Virus record (IMG/VR): IMGVR_UViG_3300044858_000527
Location: 1 to 34,950 of that record
DNA length: 34,950 nucleotides
Strand: one strand, 5' to 3'
Source of the DNA: a virus
Shown piece after piece: positions 23,748 through 29,679 of the stretch. Positions within the stretch are counted from its first letter, which is position 1, and the number at the start of each line of letters is the position of its first letter. The notes under the pieces are model-generated. The model had not been told where the DNA came from, ran no database searches, and was given only the letters and a program-made list of their open reading frames with translations. The translations under genes and the position numbers were made by a program.

Positions 23748-23863
23748 TAGTGTTCTCTGTGATAGTAATGTGTTGGGTTATTTAACATTGATTGAATGGC
23801 TTGATCTACTGTATGGAACCAGGCTATATGCCAGCCGTCTTCCGTGTAGACCTTAAAGCTCAC
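23747..23863 (-). CDS. Microprotein (38 residues) in the glycosyltransferase cluster
   Basis: GTG 23863 overlaps the upstream glycosyltransferase stop (GTGA) and has GGAG six bases upstream. The peptide begins MSFKVYTEDGWHIAWFHTVD and ends HYYHREH. It is rich in aromatic and His residues. The stop overlaps the next ATG (TAATG). No family is recognised. The ribosome binding site and double overlap make it likely to be translated. Confidence 0.5.
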   Translation of the reverse strand: MSFKVYTEDGWHIAWFHTVDQAIQSMLNNPTHYYHREH

Positions 23864-24555
23864 TTCTTTCTCCACGGAAGTTCTTCACCATAAGCTTTTT
23901 TCATAGCTTCGTTGCCCTCTCTAAACATGCTAAGTAATCTTTCGGGCGCTCTGTAATTAACCGTAGCCTCTCCTGTGCATCCGAAGGCAGGCAAACCTGA
24001 TGCGGCAGCTTTATAGAACGGTCTGTCTGCGCCCCATTGACCGTAGAAACTATGTGCCACGTTAACCAAATAATCACGCCTAAAGCAATAGCAATTAGTA
24101 TCAACAAAGTTGAGTAGATGATCGTAAAACGTCGGGTATCTACCGAGTGATTCGCAATCATCATCAAGAACATATTGTCCTCGTTCATCACATATTCTCC
24201 TCAAGCTATAGGCCCACATTAGGTCTTTAGATTTAATTTTATTAATCATGGTTTCCACATGATTTGGTTCGAACCAATTATCCTCATCTAAAAACAGGAT
24301 GTAATCAGCGTTTACCATTAGTGGCATCGCCGCATAGACTCGGTGTCCATACCAACCGTTACCGCCTACGTTCTCAGGCAACACTATTGTTGTTGGAAAG
24401 TGTTCACCTTTTGCAATGTAGTTGTACTGTAATTCTGCGGTTCCCCCGTCTAAAACTAATAAATGCTCGGTTTCTATCGTTTGATTAGCAACACTTTCAA
24501 TCGCTTGATTTACAGTAGATTTCCCAGTAGTTGGGGTGATTACCATTACCCGCAT
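23860..24555 (-). CDS. Family 2 (GT-A) glycosyltransferase
   Basis: From ATG 24555 the protein has 231 residues: MRVMVITPTTGKSTVNQAIE, then IETEHLLVLDGG, VLPENVGGNGWYGHR and ADYILFLDEDNWFEPNHVE with the metal-binding DED. These are the order and spacing of GT2 enzymes. An upstream in-frame ATG at 24618 lies inside the lipoprotein gene and would add 21 unconvincing residues. A third ATG at 24546 overlaps the lipoprotein stop as TAATG and is also possible. The DED and ALP-like strand order support transferase activity; the donor and acceptor are unknown. It is probably part of the surface-modification cluster. Confidence 0.75.
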   Translation of the reverse strand: MRVMVITPTTGKSTVNQAIESVANQTIETEHLLVLDGGTAELQYNYIAKGEHFPTTIVLPENVGGNGWYGHRVYAAMPLMVNADYILFLDEDNWFEPNHVETMINKIKSKDLMWAYSLRRICDERGQYVLDDDCESLGRYPTFYDHLLNFVDTNCYCFRRDYLVNVAHSFYGQWGADRPFYKAAASGLPAFGCTGEATVNYRAPERLLSMFREGNEAMKKAYGEELPWRKK

Positions 24556-24686
24556 GTTCTTATGCACCTTTCCCCTGATTTTTGGTATACGCATCCACCC
24601 TTCATGACGTTGTCGCATGGCTCTACAGTTACCTCAGCTTTGCCACACCCAGCCAACAATAAAATCAATAATAAGTACTTAATCAT
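24546..24686 (-). CDS. Small lipoprotein (46 residues) between radical SAM and GT2 genes
   Basis: ATG 24686 overlaps the radical SAM stop (ATGA), and the TAA at the end overlaps an ATG of the glycosyltransferase gene. The product begins MIKYLLLILLLAGCGKAEVT, with a textbook lipobox LAGC (Cys13). After the anchor it carries four more Cys (EPC, GGC, ERC, TCG), suggesting two disulfides in a 30-residue mature lipoprotein. It would be exported and lipid-anchored in the envelope. This could be a superinfection-exclusion type lipoprotein, or possibly a substrate of the adjacent enzymes, but neither is shown. Confidence 0.68.
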   Translation of the reverse strand: MIKYLLLILLLAGCGKAEVTVEPCDNVMKGGCVYQKSGERCIRTCG

Positions 24687-25546
24687 ATTGCGGTCACATT
24701 CTCACAAGATTTGCAGATACTGCATTTAGAAAACTTAGGCTCTTCATTCATTTCAATTAGATCTAGTAAGGGTTTACCCTGAAAGATCTCTTCATAAGTT
24801 TGAGTTAATAAATTGCCGATAATATGCTTAAGGTTGTAATCCATGCAGCAAAGCACAACATCACCATTAGGTAGCAGCACGTTTCGATCATAGAAAGGGG
24901 TACTCCTACAGGTTAATGAGAAAGCATTCATGGGAGTAATACTGATGGCTTGACCGGCTACTTGCTCAGTATCCAAACTATCCGCCCGTGTATGTCCTTG
25001 CCAACCTGGAAGACGACCAATCATGGGCTGAAGCTCTGGATGCACTAGTCCTGAACTATCCATAGTCATTGCGCCAACGCCGCATGGAACATTGGTATGT
25101 GACATTACCGCAGCAGCGTGTTGCCATTCCTCGCTATTTTTCCAGCCCTTCATATTGCCATTGGCATCAGGAAGATGAAGCATAATGACATCTACTTGGT
25201 TGGGGTGGTCTTCTAAGACCTTACAGACTCGCTCAGGATCCGTCATTCCATAAAGAGTACTGTATATGGCAATGTTAAATCCCATGAATAGAACGGTCTC
25301 TAACATCTCCGTACAGTGGGGGTTAGCCCAAGGCTCAGACATCCCTGAGAAATCAATCCTAGTGTCTTTTGGTAGCTTTGAAAGGACTGTTACCAAGTCT
25401 CTAGGTTGCATATACTTTTCACTATCGCCGTAGCTATCCCGAAGATTCTCTTGCGGGCAAAAGGTACACATCAATGGACAGCCGATCATTGTCGTCAGTT
25501 CCATTACTGGGCCTTCAAAGTGTTTAATACCGTACTTCTCTTTCAT
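24683..25546 (-). CDS. Radical SAM enzyme with SPASM-like C-terminal domain
   Basis: The protein has 287 residues. CPLMCTFC (residues 23-30: Cys23, Cys27, Cys30) is the CxxxCxxC motif that binds the 4Fe-4S cluster and SAM. The region around FSGMSEPWANPHC (67-78) fits the GGE-like segment. The C-terminal part has LPNGDVVLCCMDYN (225-238) and CSICKSC (275-281), the Cys pattern of SPASM domains that carry auxiliary clusters. SPASM radical SAM enzymes modify peptides, proteins or small molecules. It is coupled to a methyltransferase upstream and a lipoprotein downstream. The family call is firm; the substrate is unknown. Confidence 0.88.
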   Translation of the reverse strand: MKEKYGIKHFEGPVMELTTMIGCPLMCTFCPQENLRDSYGDSEKYMQPRDLVTVLSKLPKDTRIDFSGMSEPWANPHCTEMLETVLFMGFNIAIYSTLYGMTDPERVCKVLEDHPNQVDVIMLHLPDANGNMKGWKNSEEWQHAAAVMSHTNVPCGVGAMTMDSSGLVHPELQPMIGRLPGWQGHTRADSLDTEQVAGQAISITPMNAFSLTCRSTPFYDRNVLLPNGDVVLCCMDYNLKHIIGNLLTQTYEEIFQGKPLLDLIEMNEEPKFSKCSICKSCENVTAI

Positions 25547-26265
25547 TTGTACATATCCTTTGGTAAAGGGCGGTCTGGTTTATCTAAGACATTAGGCATA
25601 TCTAATGGATGTGGAAACTCTGTACAAAATCCTGTAGCTGGAGACCTGTCTTTGCGCAAAAATGTCAGCTCAAATACCGTTGGCATTAGCAATCCATTAA
25701 CATCAATGAATTGACAGTTATTGTTTGGATGGTTATGAACTACATAAAAGTCTTGTAATAGTTTTTCAAAGAAAGTTTGAACTACACCCCAAGCAAGAGG
25801 GTTGTTAAACCAGTTCTGTACATCGTGTATTTCAATTGCCATAATCCTAAAGTTACACAATACTTCCGATGGTGTGCTTAATATCGTTACGTATTCTGCA
25901 CCCTCAATATCCATCTGAAGAATCAAGTCATCACCAGAATAGGCATTACTTAATACCCAATCCGATAGAGTCATGTAGCCCTCAGTATTGACTCCGTCTA
26001 AATACTTTTTTGTAAAGGATGCTACCTCTAATCCATTTGGCGGCCCATCTACTGATGCATCTGCAAGGTGAGACTTAATACCACGCTCAAGAAGATCTTT
26101 CTCAAAGCTGGCAGTTACATCAACGCCAGGCGAGAAACAGGCTGTAATGCCCTCTAAATCGTTTGGAATTAGATATCCGCCATCGTTGTTTCCGCCAATA
26201 CGTACCAGCTCAAAGTTTGTTTTAACTGGATAAAGGGACACCAATAGATCGTTTAATTGATTCAT
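25543..26265 (-). CDS. FkbM-type SAM-dependent methyltransferase
   Basis: The 240-residue protein has LVRIGGNNDGGYLIPND (20-36) at the N-terminus and LQMDIEGAEYVTILS (116-130), the conserved D-x-EG(A/S)E element of FkbM methyltransferases, followed by MAIEIHDVQNW. These enzymes methylate sugars or small metabolites, commonly in polysaccharide or glycolipid pathways. Its start overlaps the microprotein stop and its stop overlaps the radical SAM start by ATGA. It likely methylates a sugar or glycan made by the cluster. Confidence 0.8.
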   Translation of the reverse strand: MNQLNDLLVSLYPVKTNFELVRIGGNNDGGYLIPNDLEGITACFSPGVDVTASFEKDLLERGIKSHLADASVDGPPNGLEVASFTKKYLDGVNTEGYMTLSDWVLSNAYSGDDLILQMDIEGAEYVTILSTPSEVLCNFRIMAIEIHDVQNWFNNPLAWGVVQTFFEKLLQDFYVVHNHPNNNCQFIDVNGLLMPTVFELTFLRKDRSPATGFCTEFPHPLDMPNVLDKPDRPLPKDMYK

Positions 26266-26339
26266 TTATCTTGATTCTTTCTTAATGCCAATAAGATTTG
26301 TTTTAATAACTTCAGAACTTCCTCTTCAAACTGTGTCAT
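26262..26339 (-). CDS. Interlocked 25-residue microprotein candidate
   Basis: ATG 26339 overlaps the GT10 stop as TAATG, and the TGA overlaps the FkbM start as ATGA, so the ORF exactly fills the gap between two real genes. The peptide begins MTQFEEEVLKLLKQILLALR, an amphipathic helix, then KNQDK. A GGAG lies about nine bases upstream. It may be a translated coupling peptide or a regulatory microprotein. Small size limits confidence. Confidence 0.45.
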   Translation of the reverse strand: MTQFEEEVLKLLKQILLALRKNQDK

Positions 26340-27193
26340 TAAACTATGCTCCGCACAAAAGCAATTGCGTTATCAAGACTAGGCGCTTCCCAAAGGAGCG
26401 GTCTATTGTACATATCCTCATAGATCTCTTCGCTATCATCAATAGCTTGAATGGTTGTAAGAAACCAATCCATATCTTTAGTGTTCATGTAATTCAGATA
26501 AGCACCTTCATGGAAGTCGCAGTCAACCGACATGGTTCCGCTATAGATGGGTATAGTACAGCCCGCATAAGCGTCTAATAACTTCTCAGTTACATAGCCG
26601 TCATAGACTGAATTCTCAGGACATAGGCAGAACTTATAGTCCTTTAATACATCAAACTTAGATGAACGTAATGCACGGCCAAACATATTTCCATAGCCAT
26701 GTACGGGTTTATACTTAGATATAGAGTTGTACAAGTTAACCCTAAGACCCTCTGGATTGCCAGCAATCATGGCGCAAAACTCCTTTTTGGATTCCCAATC
26801 AAGTCTGCGTGGCAAAGTTAATGGACCAATCTCAATAAGCGGTTCGTATCCATGATTGTGTGCATTTGCTTTGCGTGGGGCCTGAACAAAACCATCCCAA
26901 GCTAGCCGAGCGTACCAAAGTGGAAGACGCTGGTTTCTGCCACCATAAGAATCCCAATCAAAAGAAAGGGAATGATCGTAGCCTAAAAAATTTGGTCTAA
27001 CATTTTCTCCAATGAATGCGAGTGTCTTTTTGGGATCAGTCTGAACATTTCCAAAAACAGAAGTAATAACAAGATCGGCACTATGAGGATCATTAGTATA
27101 AGTAATGTCCCCAAGACATGTACGAAAAAAGAAGGCAAAGAAGTCTCCATCAAACGCTCCCTCCCAAAAATTAACTACGCATAACTTTTTCAT
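26339..27193 (-). CDS. GT10-family (alpha-1,3-fucosyltransferase-like) glycosyltransferase
   Basis: The 284-residue protein shows the GT10 donor-site signature: YKFCLCPENS (186-195), GYVTEKLLDAYAGC (199-212) and IPIYSG (214-219). ...GENVRPNF (62-69) and the YARLAWDGF segment complete the fold. GT10 enzymes transfer fucose or related sugars from GDP-sugars onto glycans. In a phage this could decorate host lipopolysaccharide or virion proteins. It is coupled by ATGA to the gene upstream and TAATG to the microprotein downstream. Confidence 0.85.
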   Translation of the reverse strand: MKKLCVVNFWEGAFDGDFFAFFFRTCLGDITYTNDPHSADLVITSVFGNVQTDPKKTLAFIGENVRPNFLGYDHSLSFDWDSYGGRNQRLPLWYARLAWDGFVQAPRKANAHNHGYEPLIEIGPLTLPRRLDWESKKEFCAMIAGNPEGLRVNLYNSISKYKPVHGYGNMFGRALRSSKFDVLKDYKFCLCPENSVYDGYVTEKLLDAYAGCTIPIYSGTMSVDCDFHEGAYLNYMNTKDMDWFLTTIQAIDDSEEIYEDMYNRPLLWEAPSLDNAIAFVRSIV

Positions 27194-27465
27194 TTCTTTG
27201 CATCCTTGGTTAGCTTATGCTTAGCTATAACTGCCTCTAACTTACGAATGCATTCTTCTTGCGCACGGTTCTCGCTCATCAAGTGCGCTACTTCTGACTC
27301 TATTTCATCGCTGACTCTTGTAAGAGTATCTACTGCGCACCAGCAGGCACCGCTTTCTGCGTTATCTGTAATATTGGTAGCTACTAATTCCACTACCATT
27401 GCGGCGCTATGCACCTTGTAACCTAGTTCGCTAATCTTGTTAGCTCTCTCCCATATTGCATTCAT
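27190..27465 (-). CDS. Small coiled-coil protein (91 residues)
   Basis: From ATG 27465, with GAGGAG six bases upstream, the protein begins MNAIWERANKISELGYKVHS. It contains SGACWCAVDTL in the middle and a long charged helix at the end (SENRAQEECIRKLEAVIAKH). The strong ribosome binding site decides this start over an upstream one at 27552. The binding site itself lies within the preceding gene. No family assigned; a coiled-coil partner is likely. Confidence 0.55.
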   Translation of the reverse strand: MNAIWERANKISELGYKVHSAAMVVELVATNITDNAESGACWCAVDTLTRVSDEIESEVAHLMSENRAQEECIRKLEAVIAKHKLTKDAKK

Positions 27466-27619
27466 TTGCTTCTCCTCTTGGTTTAAAAATGTAGAACAAA
27501 TCGCCATTGTTCCTTTGGATAATTTTTCGTTGCTTATCTCTGTCGTCCACATAGTCTTTTAAGTAGTAAGTAATACTGTTATCAAGTTTAAAAAACTCTT
27601 CTCGTTTCTTGCCAGCCAT
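27440..27619 (-). CDS. Small basic protein (59 residues)
   Basis: From ATG 27619 the peptide begins MAGKKREEFFKLDNSITYYL and continues with a basic helix ...DYVDDRDKQRKII, then GDLFYIFKPRGE. AAAGG lies six bases before this ATG; an adjacent ATG at 27622 is nearly equivalent. It overlaps the upstream membrane microprotein stop. Function is unknown; the charge suggests nucleic-acid or membrane-surface binding. Confidence 0.5.
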   Translation of the reverse strand: MAGKKREEFFKLDNSITYYLKDYVDDRDKQRKIIQRNNGDLFYIFKPRGEANECNMGES

Positions 27620-27693
27620 CATCTGCCTTTCATAAATAGAAAGACTGCATAGCAAACCATGAATACAACCGCAGCAATAATTAGTTCAGTCAT
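27619..27693 (-). CDS. Transmembrane microprotein candidate (24 residues)
   Basis: The ORF runs from ATG 27693, one base after the upstream TGA, to TGA 27619, overlapping the next start as TGATG. The peptide is MTELIIAAVVFMVCYAVFLF plus MKGR, a single membrane helix ending in basic residues. No clear ribosome binding site is visible, so translation would depend on coupling. It has the same shape as other phage one-helix microproteins. Confidence 0.4.
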   Translation of the reverse strand: MTELIIAAVVFMVCYAVFLFMKGR

Positions 27694-27694
27694 A

Positions 27695-27886
27695 TCAATG
27701 GGATGTCGGTATGTTTTCAATCTCACGTTCAGCAAGCATGGCATCAGCCAGCTCATAAGCCCTCTTGGCAGCTACTTCATCCCAAGTCTTTCCGCTGGAT
27801 AAATCAAACTTCCAGTCACCGGAACACATGCCACTCATAACTTTGGCCGCAAAGTAATCCCGCAGTCTGCGTTGTCTATCTGTCAT
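27695..27886 (-). CDS. Small helical phage protein (63 residues)
   Basis: It begins [20 protein letters not shown], then [20 protein letters not shown]. The RDYFAAKxM...AxxAYxxADAML pattern is common among small early phage proteins of unknown role. It overlaps the sigma-like regulator by ATGA, so it is the second gene of the operon. Confidence 0.6.
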   Translation of the reverse strand: MTDRQRRLRDYFAAKVMSGMCSGDWKFDLSSGKTWDEVAAKRAYELADAMLAEREIENIPTSH

Positions 27887-28488
27887 AAATCTTCCTCTAA
27901 GTATGGTTTTAAATAATCTGACCTACTTGGATGGCGCATTTTACGCAATGCCCTAGCTTCCAACTGACGAATTCTTTCCCTACCCACATCAAACATATCA
28001 CCAACTTGTTCCAATGTTTGTTCCTCTGCGTCAATTCCAAATCGTAATTGCAATATCTTCTTTTCTCTTGGAGGAAGAGTTTCTAATTTTTCATCAACAG
28101 CTTTTTTTACATCCAATAAATATTCTTCGCTGCTTTGTTTAACATCAAATCCAATTAAATCAGATGCATTCTTTCCAAGTGCCGCACGTAATTGGTATTG
28201 ATCTAGTTTTCCTTCTGCGCTGCTTGTTTTTAAACGCATGGTTAATTGTTCTTCTGTCCACAAATCCGTTGGACAGGCGCCTAAAACCTCCATAACCGCT
28301 TGTGCCAACTTTGAAAATTCTCCATCGTTGTTTATTGGACAGGCCCGCAGCCCAACTAGTGCTGTAACTTGTGTGTCCGTTAGACCAGCAGATCGAGCAA
28401 ACTCTGCTTGAGATTTGTAGCCAGCATCCTCAATCGCTGACAGTAACAAGTTATTCCTAACCGTTACTTTCACTCGATACTCTTTCAT
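27883..28488 (-). CDS. XRE-type HTH fused to sigma70 region 4
   Basis: From ATG 28488 the protein has 201 residues. Residues about 14-80 resemble an XRE/Cro-type helix-turn-helix ([20 protein letters not shown], then [12 protein letters not shown]). Residues 138-186 are a sigma70 region 4: [20 protein letters not shown], then [20 protein letters not shown] and LRKMRHPS. Regions 2 and 3 are missing, so it cannot be a complete sigma factor; it more likely binds near -35 elements or the RNA polymerase flap. The strong ribosome site GAGGAGAGG and the promoter at 28511-28539 fix the start, making this the first gene of the leftward operon. Confidence 0.75.
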   Translation of the reverse strand: MKEYRVKVTVRNNLLLSAIEDAGYKSQAEFARSAGLTDTQVTALVGLRACPINNDGEFSKLAQAVMEVLGACPTDLWTEEQLTMRLKTSSAEGKLDQYQLRAALGKNASDLIGFDVKQSSEEYLLDVKKAVDEKLETLPPREKKILQLRFGIDAEEQTLEQVGDMFDVGRERIRQLEARALRKMRHPSRSDYLKPYLEEDL

Positions 28489-28510
28489 ATACCTCTCCTC
28501 TTTTTTTAAG

Positions 28511-28539
28511 ACTATAATCACAGTTATGAATACAGTCAA
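28511..28539 (-). promoter_or_regulatory. Near-consensus sigma70 promoter of the leftward early operon
   Basis: On the minus strand TTGACT (28539-28534) and TATAGT (28516-28511) are separated by exactly 17 bases; each box matches five of six consensus positions. Transcription would start near 28504, only about 16 bases before ATG 28488, leaving just the GAGGAGAGG ribosome site in the leader. This is the strongest promoter seen in the window and should be read by host RNA polymerase immediately after infection. Confidence 0.75.
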
Positions 28540-28574
28540 TACATCGTACCCACTTTAATGCAATTTATTTATAA

Positions 28575-28973
28575 GTGATTACCCTAAAGCTACCTTATCC
28601 TTGTTCTGTTAACTCCTACTGGCTAACATCGGGCAAGAGGCGCTATATTTCTAAGCGGGGCATAGCCTTTAAAGCTGCAACAGCAGAGGCTTGTAATGGG
28701 ATAACTGGATTTGGAAGTGATCCAGTAGAGGTATCAATCGTGTTGTATCCACGAGACAAAAGACTTCTCGATATTGATAACATTTGTAAATGTATTTTAG
28801 ATTCGTTGCAAGGATATCTCTATGATGATGATCAACAGGTTTGGAAGCTGACCGTTGAGCGGGCTGAAAAGATTAAAGGCGGTGGTTGTGATGTAACCAT
28901 CAAGGAATACAGTAAGCATGGTTCTACTCTAACTGACCGCATGGCCAGTCTTATACAAGACTTAACCGATTAA
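28575..28973 (+). CDS. rusA: RusA-like Holliday junction resolvase
   Basis: The 132-residue protein has KLPYPCSVNSYWLTSGKRRY near the start, then LLDIDNICKCILDSLQG (64-80) and YDDDQQVWKL (83-92). The D-x-DN..K..LD.L......D(D)xxV arrangement is that of RusA endonucleases, with the conserved Asp residues that bind metal. RusA resolves four-way junctions made during recombination and replication. The start is GTG 28575 with no ribosome binding site. A six-codon ORF (ATG 28558) ends in the TGA that overlaps this start, so translation may be coupled or leaderless. It is divergent from the leftward operon. Confidence 0.85.
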   Translation: MITLKLPYPCSVNSYWLTSGKRRYISKRGIAFKAATAEACNGITGFGSDPVEVSIVLYPRDKRLLDIDNICKCILDSLQGYLYDDDQQVWKLTVERAEKIKGGGCDVTIKEYSKHGSTLTDRMASLIQDLTD

Positions 28974-28994
28974 GTGCGCTCTGCACTTTCATGC

Positions 28995-29049
28995 GGCATG
29001 ATGGCATGATGTCCTATTTTTGCATGACTTTTTATATAAATTTCATGCA
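28995..29049. repeat. GCATGA repeat cluster
   Basis: GGCATGAT occurs twice in tandem at 28995-29010. TGCATGA at 29021-29027 and its inverse TCATGCA at 29043-29049 form a perfect inverted repeat with a 15-base AT-rich spacer. Four copies of one hexamer in 55 bases, just after the resolvase gene, look like a protein binding array. Confidence 0.5.
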
Positions 29050-29083
29050 CTTACAAGCGTTTTTAAAATAGGTCACCTGTGTA

Positions 29084-29173
29084 ACAAAAAGTTTCCTGAT
29101 CGGGAATAATGTAAGAAAAAGTAGCATATATTACACAAAAATTCCCGAACGGGGCATTTTGTAAGTTTTAGTA
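29084..29173. repeat. Two imperfect direct repeats of about 40 bases, period about 50
   Basis: Both units share ACAAAAA, a CC...GA.CGGG segment, GTAAG and AGTA in the same order (29084-29123 and 29135-29173), with small indels between. Inside them CGGGAAT (29101-29107) and ATTCCCG (29141-29147) form an inverted repeat, and CCCGAACGGG (29144-29153) is a near-perfect palindrome. The conserved blocks would be read as binding sites repeated every five helical turns. Confidence 0.5.
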
Positions 29174-29179
29174 AAGGAT

Positions 29180-29281
29180 TCTTTAATAAGGCTTTAAGCT
29201 ATTTAAAGACTCTTTAATAAGTCATTAAGCTGTCTACAACAAAGTAAATACAAAACCAATAACAAAGTAAATGTCTACAAC
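29180..29281. repeat. Iteron-like AT-rich repeats
   Basis: TCTTTAATAAG-x-C-x-TTAAGCT occurs at 29180-29200 and 29211-29231, exactly 31 bases apart. Further on, ACAAAGTAAAT occurs at 29239-29249 and 29262-29272 and TGTCTACAAC at 29231-29240 and 29272-29281. The spacing resembles three helical turns for the first pair. Iterons of this kind mark replication origins in many phages and plasmids, but no initiator binding is shown. Confidence 0.5.
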
Positions 29282-29301
29282 TCTGTTGATATGTATACTT
29301 T

Positions 29302-29340
29302 TTGTCAATAAATGTACATATAGGTATCAATATGTATAGT
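29302..29340 (+). promoter_or_regulatory. Candidate promoter of a short terminated RNA
   Basis: TTGTCA (29302-29307), 17 bases, TATCAA (29325-29330) is one reading. TGTACA (29313-29318), 16 bases, TATAGT (29335-29340) is another. Either would begin an RNA near 29337-29347 that runs through the palindrome and hairpins to the terminator at 29458-29492. The AT-rich context makes chance matches likely. Confidence 0.35.
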
Positions 29341-29341
29341 T

Positions 29342-29365
29342 AATTAATACTTATAAGTATTAATT
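29342..29365. repeat. Perfect 24-base palindrome
   Basis: The half-site AATTAATACTTA (29342-29353) is followed directly by its exact reverse complement (29354-29365). It contains no spacer, so it suits a symmetric dimeric DNA-binding protein or cruciform extrusion better than an RNA hairpin. The next bases start another hairpin without a gap. Confidence 0.65.
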
Positions 29366-29386
29366 TAGGTTCCGTTTGGGAACCTA
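29366..29386. repeat. Eight-base inverted repeat (hairpin)
   Basis: TAGGTTCC (29366-29373), loop GTTTG, GGAACCTA (29379-29386) is a perfect stem. It is followed by GGGTAAACCC, a smaller dyad. No T-run follows, so it is more likely an operator or a structural RNA stem than a terminator. Confidence 0.55.
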
Positions 29387-29457
29387 GGGTAAACCCTTAT
29401 AACTATTAATACTGTATGGATGTACAGTTAGTATTACTTTTCCTCGGTAAGGTGTTT

Positions 29458-29492
29458 GGGGGTGGCATCACGGAGCCACCCCCATTTTTTTT
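29458..29492 (+). terminator. Strong rho-independent terminator
   Basis: GGGGGTGGC (29458-29466), loop ATCACGGA and GCCACCCCC (29475-29483) form a perfect nine-base GC-rich stem, followed after one A by eight T residues. This is the best intrinsic terminator in the window and isolates the promoter of the downstream microgene from transcription on its left. Confidence 0.92.
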
Positions 29493-29497
29493 GCATC

Positions 29498-29539
29498 TGG
29501 TAAATTTACCACATAGGTGTATAATTGTTGCAATGCAAC
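29498..29539 (+). promoter_or_regulatory. Promoter with perfect -10 flanked by two operator-like dyads
   Basis: TATAAT lies at 29520-29525. A perfect palindrome TGGTAAATTTACCA (29498-29511) covers the -35 area, which has no good -35 box, and a second dyad GTTGCA-A-TGCAAC (29527-29539) covers the expected start site near 29532. A weak -35 with a flanking operator suggests activation or repression by a dimeric protein. GGAG at 29551-29554 serves the gene at 29561. Confidence 0.6.
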
Positions 29540-29560
29540 ATAAACCAATAGGAGATAACC

Positions 29561-29668
29561 ATGTTTGATTTTGATAAGCAAGTTAAAGAAGTAACCACAC
29601 AAGTTAAGAAGTACAACGATATGTGGATCAACTGGACTATCACAGTTCTAGAGCAGCTCAAGAAGTAA
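29561..29668 (+). CDS. Stand-alone 35-residue amphipathic microprotein
   Basis: The peptide begins MFDFDKQVKEVTTQVKKYND and ends MWINWTITVLEQLKK. It has GGAG six bases upstream, its own TATAAT promoter and its own terminator, so it forms a complete one-gene unit. The predicted structure is one long amphipathic helix with aromatic residues, slightly reminiscent of phasin-like proteins, but this is only a resemblance. The heavy control around so short a gene argues for a real and important function, perhaps regulatory or host-directed. Confidence 0.7.
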   Translation: MFDFDKQVKEVTTQVKKYNDMWINWTITVLEQLKK

Positions 29669-29679
29669 TGGCGTAAGCC

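Larger units (their letters stand above)
29337..29492 (+). ncRNA. Candidate structured small RNA ending in an intrinsic terminator
   Basis: Between the candidate promoter and the terminator there is no open frame with a start and ribosome site. There are successive hairpins: the palindrome 29342-29365, the hairpin 29366-29386, an imperfect stem 29406-29436 (ACTGTA/TACAGT core) and the terminator stem. The strong terminator implies that something transcribed from the left is ended here, and the resolvase gene lies nearly 500 bases away. A regulatory RNA of about 150 bases is the simplest reading; promoter activity is unproven. Confidence 0.4.
28974..29560. other. Non-coding control region with repeats and palindromes
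   Basis: This stretch of nearly 600 bases holds no credible gene. From left to right it has a GCATGA cluster (28995-29049), two imperfect direct repeats about 50 bases apart (29084-29173), two 22-base repeats with a 31-base period (29180-29232), ACAAAGTAAAT twice 23 bases apart, a very AT-rich core (29280-29365), a large palindrome and hairpins, and a strong terminator. Such density of repeats next to an AT-rich core fits a replication origin, an operator region or both. The individual elements are listed separately. Confidence 0.55.

Noticed and set aside
23901-24191. A 96-residue minus-strand frame with a strong membrane segment inside the GT2 gene
   Set aside because: It overlaps the glycosyltransferase in another frame and has no clear ribosome site. 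The hydrophobic run is a by-product of the conserved GT2 codons.
24556-24618. Longer start of the GT2 enzyme at 24618
   Set aside because: The added residues do not belong to a GT2 fold and are encoded within the lipoprotein gene.
28489-28539. Longer start of the sigma-like regulator at 28539
   Set aside because: The extra codons lie within the promoter -35 and -10 boxes; the transcript would start downstream of them.
28974-29560. CRISPR array
   Set aside because: The repeats differ in sequence and spacing, lack uniform spacers, and there are no cas genes. They look like iterons or operators.
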